Source: Sphingomonas aliaeris (GTDB taxonomy: Bacteria > Pseudomonadota > Alphaproteobacteria > Sphingomonadales > Sphingomonadaceae). Taken from it: 64,000 bases of DNA. The translations under genes were made by a program, and so were the position numbers. Shown in pieces: positions 8,341-16,815 of the stretch. The DNA lies in NCBI RefSeq assembly GCF_016743815.1, contig NZ_CP061037.1, forward strand, positions 1-64,000, read 5' to 3'. Below the pieces are notes generated by a model. It did no database searches, was not told the DNA's origin, and was given only the letters and a program-made list of their open reading frames with translations. Numbering within the stretch: position 1 is the stretch's first letter; every line of letters starts with the position of its first letter.

Positions 8341-9517
8341 ATGACGACGATGACACAGACGATGCGCTGGTTCGGACCCAACGATCCTGTGTCGCTTGGT
8401 GACATCAGGCAGGCTGGCGCGACCGGAGTCGTCACGGCGCTGCACGAAGTCCCGAACGGCGCCGTCTGGCAGTCCGAAGCGATCGTCGCACGCAAGAAGA
8501 TCATCGAAGACGCCGGCCTCGCGTGGAGCGTCGTCGAAAGCCTCCCGGTCCATGAAGGCATCAAGACGCGCTCTTCTGCCTGGGACGATCTTATCGAAGC
8601 GTACATAACCAGTCTCGAAAACCTGGCGTCGTGCGGGATCGACGTCGTCACGTACAACTTCATGCCGCTGCTGGACTGGACCCGGACCGATCTCGGCTGG
8701 GAACTCCCGGACGGCGCGCGTGCCCTCCGCTTCGAGCGGGAGGCGGTTGCCGTCTATGACATCCATATCCTGCGACGGCCTGCTGCGGAAACCGACTATG
8801 AGCCGGAGGTGATCGCCGCCGCGCACAGACGCTACCGGGAGATGTCGCAGGACGAGCGTCGGCAGCTCGAACGGACGATCATAGCCGGGCTGCCGGGTAG
8901 CGAGGAGACCTTCACATCCGCCGAGTTTCTGGAGAAGATCGGCAGGTATGCCGACGTGGACGCCGCCCGCCTGCGGGCCAACCACGTCACCTTTCTCGAA
9001 GCGATATGCCCGACGGCCGATCGGCTCGGCATTCGGCTGGTCGTGCACCCCGACGATCCGCCGTTTACCATCTTCGGGCTTCCGCGCGTCGTCAGCACAG
9101 AAGGGGATATCGCGACTCTCTTCGAAGCGGTGCCAGCCGTCTCGAACGGGCTGTGCTTCTGCACGGGTTCGTTCGGCGTCCGGGCTGACAATGACTTGCC
9201 AGGGATGGTGCGACGTTTTGGCGATCGTATCGGCTTCCTGCACCTTCGCTCAGTCCAGCGCGAACATGGCGACGCATTTCACGAGGCCGCGCACCTCGAA
9301 GGTGATGCGAACATGCCGGCGGTCGTGGCCTTGCAGCGCCGGACCGGGCGGTCCATCCCGATGCGTCCGGACCATGGACATCAGATGATAAACGATCTGC
9401 AGAAGCGAACCAATCCTGGCTACTCACTGCTCGGACGCATGCGGGGGGCTGGCTGAGCTGCGGGGGCTCGAGCGGGGGATCATGCAGGTTGCTGACGCTG
9501 GCCGGGCAATCGGTTGA
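8341..9517 (+). CDS. uxuA: Mannonate dehydratase, C-terminus frameshifted
   Basis: Converts D-mannonate to 2-keto-3-deoxygluconate in glucuronate breakdown (EC 4.2.1.8). The product begins [19 protein letters not shown] and keeps the family segments [32 protein letters not shown] and MRPDHGH. The start at 8341 follows GAGGGAA and matches the usual N-terminus; an ATG at 8242 would add an unconserved leader. As sequenced, translation stops at 9456 after RMRGAG. Removing one G from the run at 9443-9448 restores the tail [11 protein letters not shown] and a stop at 9517, giving 391 residues, near the 394 of E. coli UxuA. Confidence 0.9.
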
Positions 9518-9525
9518 CCTGCTAT

Positions 9526-9801
9526 TCAACTGATACCCCGGTCGCACCGTGGATGAGCGCTGATGCGCTGTGAGGTCCAACGTACTCCGACCCAGAAGCG
9601 GTCTGCGACCATCCGCAACAAATCAGGCAGGTCAGGCCGCGCGGCCGTCGCTTTCTTCCCGTAGATCGCCGCCACATAGAAGCCGACGGTCTTCGCACCT
9701 TCCACGATCGCCTGCTGCCGTGCCAAATCCTGCTCCTGAGTGCTGACCCGCAGGTATACCCGCGCAGCCTGGATCGGTTCACGCCTTCGCTGATCGGTCA
9801 T
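9526..9801 (-). pseudogene. Serine recombinase (resolvase) N-terminal fragment
   Basis: The first 70 or so residues match the catalytic domain of resolvases/invertases: AARVYLRVSTQEQDLARQQ includes the nucleophilic serine in RVST, followed by a region ending LPDLLRMVAD. After that, at about position 9605, the sequence turns unrelated and soon stops, so the Arg-rich active-site segments and the DNA-binding domain are missing. The break coincides with a short dispersed repeat at 9589-9603. A relic of a larger mobile element, with no expected activity. Confidence 0.75.
9589..9603. repeat. Dispersed 15-bp repeat, copy 1
   Basis: GACCCAGAAGCGGTC occurs here and again, identical over 15 bases, at 35044-35058 in an intergenic gap. 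This copy lies at the point where the resolvase fragment loses similarity to its family, which suggests that intergenic-type sequence replaced the rest of the gene. Possibly part of a short interspersed non-coding repeat family. Confidence 0.45.
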
Positions 9802-9912
9802 CGTATCCCCGGCAATTCGATTAGGCCCTAACTAGCCGATCATCAGCGCTGGTTCGAAGCCCAGCGACCGCGGTCTAAACTGGCCCAGGTCACATAGCGT
9901 ACTTCATTAACC

Positions 9913-10476
9913 CTATCCCGCCGATCTCTTCAGGTTCGGCACAACCCGGTACACGGACGACCTCGCCACGCCGAGCCGGCGCGCGATGGCGGCAGGCCCA
10001 AGCCTCTCCTCCTGGTGCAAACGCCGGACTTCAGCCGGGTCGATGGTCGCGGGACGTCCCTTGTAGACGCCCTTGGCCTTGGCGGCCGCGATCCCCTCCA
10101 GCTGACGCTCGCGGCGCAGGTTGGTCTCGAACTCGGCAAACACACCCAGCATGTCGAGGAACGCCTTGCCCGCGGCCGTGCCCGTGTCGATCGGCTGCTC
10201 CGTCGCTTTCAGTGCCACCCCTCGCCCCTTCAAGTCGTGCACGATATCCTGCAGATCCTTCATCGAGCGCGCGAGCCGGTCGATGCGGGTCACCACCAGC
10301 GTGTCACCGTCGCGCAGGAACTCGAGCAGCAGGTCGAGCTCGGCTCGCCCTTCCCGCTTGGTGCCAGTCTTCTTCTCCGACCGGATCACCTGGCAACCGG
10401 CCGCTCGCAAAGCCTAGTGCTGGATCGTAAGGTCTTGGTCGTTGGTCGACACCCGCGCATAGCCGTATCGGGCCAC
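9913..10476 (-). pseudogene. Serine resolvase interrupted by an amber codon
   Basis: A Tn3-type resolvase. From a GTG at 10476 it reads ARYGYARVSTNDQDLTIQH, then TAG at 10414-10416 (codon 21), then continues in the same frame with RAAGCQVIRSEKKTG, VTRIDRLARS, a long helix and a C-terminal helix-turn-helix (RRLGVARSSVYRVV) to the stop at 9913. The catalytic serine lies before the amber codon, so the 3-prime ORF from an internal TTG would be catalytically dead. A glutamate codon is the usual residue at that position, so one substitution explains the defect. Confidence 0.85.
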
Positions 10477-10676
10477 TCTCGTTCCTATCTGTCCCGTATG
10501 GTTCTAGAACGGCAGCTACTAACGTCCGGAAAGTCGCCGAGCAACGCTAATCGGACGCGGACAGATGTCTCGGGTGCCTGTCCTGTTTGAGCATACCCGT
10601 AAACGACACCTTGGCAGGTGATCGCGTCGCGTGGTACAGAAGGCGAGGTTTAGGTCAGATAAGCGGTTAGGTGCAG

Positions 10677-10925
10677 ATGGACGCGCAACGGGTCAAGATC
10701 GTAGATGGAGGCAAGCTCGTCATCCCAGCATCAATGCGTCGGGAACTCGGGATCAGCACAGGCGATACGGTCCTTGTTGATGTTGATGACGGCGAATTGC
10801 GGGTACGATCCGTGCCGAGGGCCATCGAACGTGCGCGTACCATCCTCAGAAAGTATGTACCTGAGGGTGTCGGTCTGGCTGACGAGCTGATCGCGGACAG
10901 GCGTCGCGAGGCCGAGCGTGAGTAG
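10677..10925 (+). CDS. vapB: VapB-type antitoxin, AbrB/MazE (SpoVT) fold
   Basis: 82 residues. The N-terminal swapped-hairpin DNA-binding domain reads RVKIVDGGKLVIPASMRRELGISTGD, and the basic/acidic tail probably binds the toxin. Start ATG 10677 is preceded by TTAGGTG; GTG at 10671 is an alternative. Its end overlaps the toxin start by 8 bases, the usual coupling. The pair is expected to repress its own promoter. A small inverted repeat CACCT-TGGC-AGGTG at 10607-10620, about 57 bases upstream, is a possible operator. Confidence 0.9.
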   Translation: MDAQRVKIVDGGKLVIPASMRRELGISTGDTVLVDVDDGELRVRSVPRAIERARTILRKYVPEGVGLADELIADRRREAERE

Positions 10926-11316
10926 CAAGGTCGTACTCGACGCCTCCGCCCTGCTCTGCCTCCTCAATGACGAACCCGGCGCCGATCGGGTCCTTGATGT
11001 GCTGAACCAATGCGTCGTTGGAGCGACCAACCTCGGTGAGCTCGTATCGAAACTCCGGGAACGAGGCTTGTCGCTGGACGAGGTACGCGAGGCGCTTGGA
11101 GGGCTGCATCTGGACGTTCGGCCACTATCGGCCGCCCAAGCGATGACGATCGGCGACTTACGACCGACGACGAAATCGTTGGGCCTGTCGCTCGGTGACC
11201 GAGCTTGCCTCGCCTTGGCATTGGACCTGCAGGCGGAGATGTTCACAACCGACGCTGACCTGGCGAGCGCAGATGTTGGGATAAGCATTACCAACGTGCG
11301 CGTGGCGGCAATGTAG
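10918..11316 (+). CDS. vapC: VapC toxin, PIN-domain ribonuclease
   Basis: 132 residues, GTG start overlapping vapB. PIN-domain acidic residues are visible: D in VVLDASALL, E in TNLGELVSKL, D in LSLGDRACLALA and the TTDADLA segment. Such toxins cleave RNA (often tRNA or rRNA) with Mg2+ unless bound by VapB. Lying between resolvase and integrase relics, it probably served to stabilise a mobile element or plasmid. Full length and undamaged, unlike its neighbours. Confidence 0.92.
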   Translation: MSSKVVLDASALLCLLNDEPGADRVLDVLNQCVVGATNLGELVSKLRERGLSLDEVREALGGLHLDVRPLSAAQAMTIGDLRPTTKSLGLSLGDRACLALALDLQAEMFTTDADLASADVGISITNVRVAAM

Positions 11317-11633
11317 AGGTGCGAAATTCGTGCTTTTAGGTGCGAGAAGGAAAAGCGTCCGAATTCCGTGGGCTGCAGAGGACGGAAGATGAGCGATGAA
11401 CTCGAGCGCTCATCGTCTCGGAGCCGCTAGGTTGGCCGAGCCATCTCGCTTGAAGCGGAGATAATAGCCGCGCTCCGCACCGTCGAGATTGCACCGACAT
11501 GCAGGCGGAGGCAGACCAGAGCGCCTGACGTCCACCATTTCAGGCGCACATCCACTATTTCGGGTCGCATCTCTACGAGGCCGACCAGTCCACTATTTCA
11601 GGAAAACCGACAGAGGCTCGGTAGGCTTTCGGA
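11317..11633 (+). other. Gap with three direct repeats before the integrase relic
   Basis: No credible gene in this 317-base gap. Three copies of a 14-mer TCCAC(C/T)ATTTC(A/G)GG lie at 11531-11544, 11551-11564 and 11589-11602, all in the same orientation, with starts 20 and 38 bases apart. The last ends about 30 bases before the integrase frame opens. Same-strand repeats beside a tyrosine recombinase resemble arm-type binding sites or iterons (inference). Confidence 0.5.
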
Positions 11634-12749
11634 GTGAACGACATCTCATCCAGTTCTGGCGTAGAAGCCGACAATCTCGCCGCGATCATGGCCGGCGCCG
11701 TGGTCGTGCTCGATCAGGTTACGTCACTCGAGCCGTTCCTGCCGCAACTCGCGCCCGATGATCGTGAGCGGGTCGATGCCTACGTGGCGCGAGCCTCTGC
11801 GGACGCTACCTTGCGCGCTTATAAGTCCGACTGGCGGCTGTTTTGCGCCTGGTGCGCAGAGAACGGGTATCGACCGCTCCCGGCGACGCCGGCGAGCGTC
11901 GCTGCATTTCTGACGCTTCTTGCCGAACGCGGGTTCGTACCGGCCGAGCTGAGACGAACGAAGAACGGCAAGATTCTACCGCGCAAGCAGCCCGCGCCGC
12001 TCGGTCGAGCTACGATCGGGCGTCGGCTGGCCGCGATCGTCTTCGCACACCGCGCCGCTGACATGGAGCCCCCAACCAGTCAGCCTGACGCGGCGCGGCT
12101 GGAGAAGGCGATGCGAGGCATCCGTAAGGATAAGAAGGGCGAACTGCCGGGCAAGAAGCGTGCAGCGGATGGCGACGTTCTACGCGACATGCTGCGCAGC
12201 GTTCGCGGCGAGGACCTCCGATCCTATCGGGACAGGGCGTTGCTTGCGGTCGGAATGGCCGGCGCCTCCGCCGCTCGGAGTTGGTCGCGATCACGGTCAA
12301 CCGGATAACGCAGGACAGTCGAGGTTTGCTGGTGCGTATCCCCTCATCGAAGACAGATCAGGAGGGCCACGGCCATTCGGTCGCAATACCCGACGGTCGG
12401 CGGCTAGAGCCTCTGCGCCACTACCGCGCTTGGCTTGAAAAGGCTGATATCACCACCGGACCAGTCTTTCTTTCGAAAGCTCACGCCCCAGGGCCGCCTT
12501 ACCGACAAAGCGATGAGCTCGCAGGGCGTGGCACTCGTCGTCAAGGCAGCAGCGCTCGCCGCTGGCTATCCGCCCGAGCTATTCTCAGGACACAGCCTGC
12601 GCGCCGGGTTCCTCACCGAAGCTGGGCGACAGAATGCCAATCTATTCAAGATGAAAGAACACAGCCGACATTCGTCGCTCGAAATGGTCGCCGAATATGT
12701 ACGTGATCATGAGCGCTTTCGCGAACACGCTGGCGAGGTTTTCTTATGA
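11634..12749 (+). pseudogene. Tyrosine recombinase/integrase with two frameshifts
   Basis: Spread over three reading segments. The first (from 11634) holds a SAM-like core-binding domain (LRAYKSDWRLFCAWCAENG) and runs to RDRALLAVGMAGA. A one-base loss at about 12266-12268 moves the catalytic block ELVAITVNRI to another frame. A TTTC tandem duplication at 12467-12474 (+4) then returns the frame for LTPQGRLTDKAMSSQGV, the HxxR box HSLRAGF and the final HSSLEMVAEYVRD with the tyrosine nucleophile. The duplication hints at replication slippage, not sequencing error. No active enzyme is expected. Confidence 0.85.
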
Positions 12750-13139
12750 ATAGTGTTGTATAGCAACCCAGAAGGCGACACTCGGCTGCATTGAGGTGCT
12801 TTCAAAATCAATCGTTCGTCCAGGTACGCTAAGCGCTCCTGCAAGTTCGCCTTAGACTTGCCGTTGCACCGCGCTGAGCTTGCTCGGGCGCTACTCTTAG
12901 CTCGTTTGCAAACGTTTGATTACCGCTAGGCAGGAGATCGTTGAGGCACGTCGTATACGCTCCTATGTGAGGACCTTCAACTACCTTCGCCCTACTTAGG
13001 CCTGGATCGACGAGCGTCTAAATGGTTGCTCTTCGGGCTTTGTCACGTTAAATAGGCGGATGCACGACAGATTTTGATCACTCATCCACTGGGCGATGTG
13101 CGAGGAAAAGCTGTGCACTCATTAGAAAAACAGCGATGG
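12750..13139. other. Non-coding gap, 390 bases
   Basis: AT-richer than its surroundings. I see no convincing gene on either strand. The only structure noticed is the perfect 12-bp palindrome CGTTTGCAAACG at 12903-12914, overlapped by a second short palindrome AAACGTTT. It resembles LacI-type operators, but no obvious target gene starts next to it. The gap separates the integrase relic from the 3-prime end of the stressosome operon. Confidence 0.4.
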
Positions 13140-15011
13140 TCAGTTGGGAGCCCTGATTGTGGTTGCCTTGTCGATCGCGGCACGGATCGCTGAGGCTAAG
13201 TCGAGGTAGCTAAACGGCTTGGATAGCAAGGTAACACCTTCATCAAGACGAGCATTCTGAGTGATGGCTTCTCGGGCGTACCCGGAAGTGAATAAGACCG
13301 GCGTTGAAGGCCGCACAGTCTGAGCATGCTCAGCGATGTCTCGGCCGTTCATCGGGCCGGCCAAAACTACGTCGGTGAAGAGGAGATCGATCCGGGATGG
13401 ACCCTCGAGCATGACGATTGCGGCAGGTCCATCCGCCACGGCTATGACGGTATAACCGAGCTCGGTCAGAACGTCACAGCTATGCGCACGAACGTCAGGA
13501 TCATCCTCGACAACAAGGACGGTCTCTCCTGGTTTGGCTGGCGCCGTTTTACCGACGGCCACCGGCTCTTCCGCCGGCGCGACACCGGTGAACTTCGGCA
13601 AGTACAGCGTTACGGTCGTACCCCGATCAAGCGCGCTCTCGATCCTGAGATGCCCCCCAGACTGTTTGACGAAGCCGTAGACCATCGAGAGACCAAGACC
13701 GGTACCTTTGCCGACGTCCTTGGTCGTGAAGAATGGCTCGAACACACGGGACATTGTCGCTTCGGACATACCAGCCCCCGTGTCGCAGACCGCCAACGAG
13801 ACGTAATGACCAGGAATGGCATCATCCTCAGCGTCCGCCTCCCCGATGATGCCATTGGCCGTCGAGATCGTCAGCGTACCGCCGGGAGACATCGCATCGC
13901 GAGCGTTTACCGCAAGGTTGAGAAGCGCATTTTCCAATTGATTGGCGTCCGCCTCGACCTTCCACAGCTCAGGCGCAAGCCGAACATCAACAGACACGGT
14001 CTCGCCGAGCGTTCGTCGCATAAGATCCGACATGCCATCGACCAGATGGTTCGGATCGAGCGGCTTTGGCGCCAGCGGCTGGCGACGAGCGAAGGCCAGC
14101 AGCCGCTGCGTCAGGGTCGCGGCACGCTGAGCTCCTGACATCGCATTATCTGCCGCCCGCCGAAGACGCGCATCGTCAGGCGGAAGCCTGCGCGAGAGCA
14201 TCTCAAGGTTGCCAGTGACGATCTGGAGCAGATTGTTGAAGTCATGAGCGATGCCTCCGGTGAGCTGCCCGACCGCCTCCATCTTCTGGCTCTGACGCAG
14301 CGTGTCGTTGGCCTGCTGGCACTCTGCGACCGCCTCGGCGACACGTCCTTCGAGCTGACCGTTGAGCGCAGAAAGCTGCGCAGCCTTCTCGTCAAGTTCG
14401 GCGTAGAGGGCAACCACGCCGCGGTTCGTCTCTTCCAGTTCTGCGTTTAGCCGCTCACTCTCGTCCTGCTTAGCCTTGAGGTCAGCCAGCGCCTGGAGCA
14501 ATTCCTGGTTCTGGGTGCGCGCCTCGGCCAGCGGATCGGACGCGCCGGACGCGGCGAGGACCTTCCCAATTTCAGCCAGCCTGGCAGTGCTGACGGACGT
14601 GACCGTCCGGGGTAGCCGCTTCCCAAGGACGACGGAGGTTCCGTGCCCCGGCTGGCTGTCGAACTCGAAGCGATCCATCAGGCGTCGAGTTCCAGAGATA
14701 CCGACGCCCATGCCGTTGGTGCTCCGGAACCGCCCTTCCAGAATTGCATCCACGTCCGCAATGCCGGGACCTTTGTCCCGGATGCGGATAATCAGGCTTG
14801 GAACGTCGGCATTCTCGATGCCAAACTCGATCCGGCCACCCCCGCCATAGGTCGTTGCGTTCCGCGCGATCTCGGACACGGCCGTTGCGATCCGCGTCTG
14901 GTCCTGCGCCTCGAAGCCGAGCAGGTCGGCGATCTGACGCGCACGCTGCCGGGCGGCGACGATGTCCGCCTCTTCGATGAGCGCTACCGTCAGGATTGAG
15001 GCCGGCGTCAT
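13140..15011 (-). CDS. RsbT-like ATPase / histidine kinase / receiver hybrid
   Basis: 623 residues. Residues 1-140 form an RsbT/RsbW-type ATPase ([38 protein letters not shown]). Residues 150-245 are a predicted coiled coil rich in Glu, Gln and Leu. A histidine kinase follows with phospho-acceptor [12 protein letters not shown]-box [10 protein letters not shown], and G-boxes DTGAGM and [11 protein letters not shown] receiver domain from about 500 has VVEDDPDV, phospho-acceptor [11 protein letters not shown] and the late KPF. It is the last gene of the stressosome operon and overlaps the phosphatase stop by 4 bases, so it is the likely output of the complex. Confidence 0.9.
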   Translation of the reverse strand: MTPASILTVALIEEADIVAARQRARQIADLLGFEAQDQTRIATAVSEIARNATTYGGGGRIEFGIENADVPSLIIRIRDKGPGIADVDAILEGRFRSTNGMGVGISGTRRLMDRFEFDSQPGHGTSVVLGKRLPRTVTSVSTARLAEIGKVLAASGASDPLAEARTQNQELLQALADLKAKQDESERLNAELEETNRGVVALYAELDEKAAQLSALNGQLEGRVAEAVAECQQANDTLRQSQKMEAVGQLTGGIAHDFNNLLQIVTGNLEMLSRRLPPDDARLRRAADNAMSGAQRAATLTQRLLAFARRQPLAPKPLDPNHLVDGMSDLMRRTLGETVSVDVRLAPELWKVEADANQLENALLNLAVNARDAMSPGGTLTISTANGIIGEADAEDDAIPGHYVSLAVCDTGAGMSEATMSRVFEPFFTTKDVGKGTGLGLSMVYGFVKQSGGHLRIESALDRGTTVTLYLPKFTGVAPAEEPVAVGKTAPAKPGETVLVVEDDPDVRAHSCDVLTELGYTVIAVADGPAAIVMLEGPSRIDLLFTDVVLAGPMNGRDIAEHAQTVRPSTPVLFTSGYAREAITQNARLDEGVTLLSKPFSYLDLASAIRAAIDKATTIRAPN

Positions 15012-16012
15012 GCCACTTCGATCCTGCTTACGAATACTGTGACATCGTCTCGGCCACGGTTGAAATCGCGCCAGAGTACGCCAGCGATAAGCGCTGGATG
15101 GTGAGAGAAGAGGCCGGGATAGGACGCCAAGTCCCAGCTCGTCGCCAAGCCATCGGAAGCCAGGATGACGAGAGTGGTCGTCGTAACCGGATAGATGAAA
15201 TCCCGCATCCGACGCGCAATGTGGCCGATGGTACCGTTATTCGAGATCATGCGCCGAACGCCGTTTTCGGCGTCAACGAGCGTCGCCGCGATGTTGCCGA
15301 CGCCGGCGAAGACAATTTGGCGACTGCTCGCGTCGAAGTGCGCGATCCCAACCGCAGCCCCACGGGTTGGACGCAGCGCGCCGTGCATCGCTACGAGCAT
15401 TTCGCTGGGTGATATGTTACTCGAGGCGTGGAAGGTACGCGTTGCCGCGTGTGCCGCCTGTGCAGCCAGAGGTCCGTGGCCAAGTCCATCCGCCACCATG
15501 AAAGTGGGTCCGCTGTCATCGTCCTTCCGGCACCAGGCGTCGCCGCATGCCTCCTCGCCCCGCATTGGCAGGCTGACGGCGCCGTAAGTGGGATGTTCGA
15601 CTTGACGATCGCTGCCGGGCCGACCTTTTTGCAAGCGAGCCATGATCGCTGTGCCGCAACCCGGTGCCGAGTAGATGTCGGTGGCGTGGGACCCTCGAAA
15701 AACCGCACCCAGCCCGTTGCCCGCGGTACCGGTGGTGGAATGGCCGTCCCGCATCGATAAAGCGACGTCCGCCATGCCGATGCCCTTGTCGAGTGCCATG
15801 CACTCGATGCCGGCACCGGACGCATCCTCGAAGCTATCTATAAGCAGATTGCCTCCGTCGCCGTGCTTGAGGATGTTGGTCGCCAGCTCGGTTGCCACGA
15901 TCGCGACCCTGCCAGCGTCGCTTTCATCAAACCCGTGGGTCTCGGCTAACGCAACCGCCGTACGACGGGCCTCCGCAACCTGAGAGACGTCTCGAACTTC
16001 GATCAGGCGCAT
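15008..16012 (-). CDS. RsbT-like ATPase fused to PP2C-type phosphatase (RsbX-like)
   Basis: 334 residues from ATG 16012, two bases after the rsbT stop. Residues 1-135 are an RsbT-type ATPase domain (ATELATNILKHGDGG, DKGIGMAD, GLGAVFRGSHATD). Residues 150-330 are a PP2C/SpoIIE-type serine phosphatase with metal aspartates in GDAWCRKDD, VADGLGHG, ASDGLATSWD and GRDDVTVFV. In stressosomes the RsbX phosphatase resets phosphorylated RsbR/RsbS. Here the reset enzyme carries its own RsbT-like module, so it may bind the same scaffold as RsbT. Confidence 0.88.
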   Translation of the reverse strand: MRLIEVRDVSQVAEARRTAVALAETHGFDESDAGRVAIVATELATNILKHGDGGNLLIDSFEDASGAGIECMALDKGIGMADVALSMRDGHSTTGTAGNGLGAVFRGSHATDIYSAPGCGTAIMARLQKGRPGSDRQVEHPTYGAVSLPMRGEEACGDAWCRKDDDSGPTFMVADGLGHGPLAAQAAHAATRTFHASSNISPSEMLVAMHGALRPTRGAAVGIAHFDASSRQIVFAGVGNIAATLVDAENGVRRMISNNGTIGHIARRMRDFIYPVTTTTLVILASDGLATSWDLASYPGLFSHHPALIAGVLWRDFNRGRDDVTVFVSRIEVA

Positions 16013-16014
16013 CG

Positions 16015-16419
16015 TCACTTCCACCGCGCGATGGTGATGCGCGTTCCGTGGCCGACTTTCGATTCTATCTCGAACTCGTTGCACAGCCGACGCGCGCCGC
16101 TTAGCCCCAAGCCAAGGCCGCCCCCAGTGGTATAGCCGTCCGTCAACGCCCGTTCGAGGTCTGGAATACCCGGGCCAGTATCCTCGAACGTCAGCCGTAC
16201 GCCTCGTCGAGGATTGCCGGTGAACGTCTCGATCCGGGCGGTACCGCCAAGGCCATAGTCCAGCGTGTTGCGCGCCAGTTCGCTCGCGGCAGTCACGATC
16301 TTCGTCTGGTCGACGAGGCCTAGCCCTGCCGCGACAGCCTGGACGCGAACAGCCTGACGAACGCGGACGACGTCGTCGGACTCCCTGATCGGCAGGACGT
16401 CATCCCTCGTCGCGCTCAT
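16015..16419 (-). CDS. rsbT: RsbT switch-protein serine/threonine kinase
   Basis: 134 residues, single GHKL ATPase domain: N-box ASELARNTLDYGLGG, G1 box EDTGPGIPD, and GGGLGLGLSGARRL. RsbT phosphorylates RsbS and RsbR in the stressosome, then leaves to activate a partner. The start MSATRDD at 16419 lies within the last 20 bases of rsbS, consistent with translational coupling. In Firmicutes the partner is RsbU; no RsbU or sigma-B gene is seen here, and the downstream kinase may replace it (inference). Confidence 0.92.
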   Translation of the reverse strand: MSATRDDVLPIRESDDVVRVRQAVRVQAVAAGLGLVDQTKIVTAASELARNTLDYGLGGTARIETFTGNPRRGVRLTFEDTGPGIPDLERALTDGYTTGGGLGLGLSGARRLCNEFEIESKVGHGTRITIARWK

Positions 16420-16810
16420 CGCCGCCCCCCGGGGCGTCGTCGCCTTCGATCTCATCGTATTGGCCGCTGCCGATAAGCGCCATTCCGCGCTCGACGTTAA
16501 GGGCGGTCTTCACCCCGGTCAGGGACAGTCCAAGCTCGACGAGCGTGATGGCGACCGCGGGGCGCATACCGACCACAACGGTGTCGGCATCGAGCAGGCG
16601 CGACACGGCCGCGATATTGTCCAGCATTCGGCCCATGAACGAGTCGACGATCTCCAACCCCGAGATGTCGATCATCACGCCGCGCGCGCCGGTCGCGACG
16701 ATGCGCTCGGACAAATCCTCCTCCAGCGCCTTGGCAAGCCGATCGTGGATGTCGACTTGGATGCTGACGAGCAGCGCACGGCCGAGCTTGAGAATGGGAA
16801 TGCGGTCCAT
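16400..16810 (-). CDS. rsbS: RsbS stressosome STAS-domain scaffold
   Basis: 136 residues, a lone STAS domain. The segment DISGLEIVDSFMGRMLDNI contains the serine phosphorylated by RsbT in known RsbS proteins. The start MDRIPILKLG at 16810 lies 5 bases after the rsbR stop. RsbS and RsbR copies build the icosahedral-like stressosome core. The C-terminus has an acidic/glycine tail after QYDEIEGDD, beyond the usual STAS end, whose last codons overlap rsbT. Confidence 0.93.
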   Translation of the reverse strand: MDRIPILKLGRALLVSIQVDIHDRLAKALEEDLSERIVATGARGVMIDISGLEIVDSFMGRMLDNIAAVSRLLDADTVVVGMRPAVAITLVELGLSLTGVKTALNVERGMALIGSGQYDEIEGDDAPGGGDERDEG

Positions 16811-16815
16811 GTCGC

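Noticed and set aside
10501..10510. GTTCTAGAAC palindrome as a regulatory site
   Set aside because: Ten bases only, not placed at a promoter I can identify, and not the LexA pattern GTTC-N7-GTTC.
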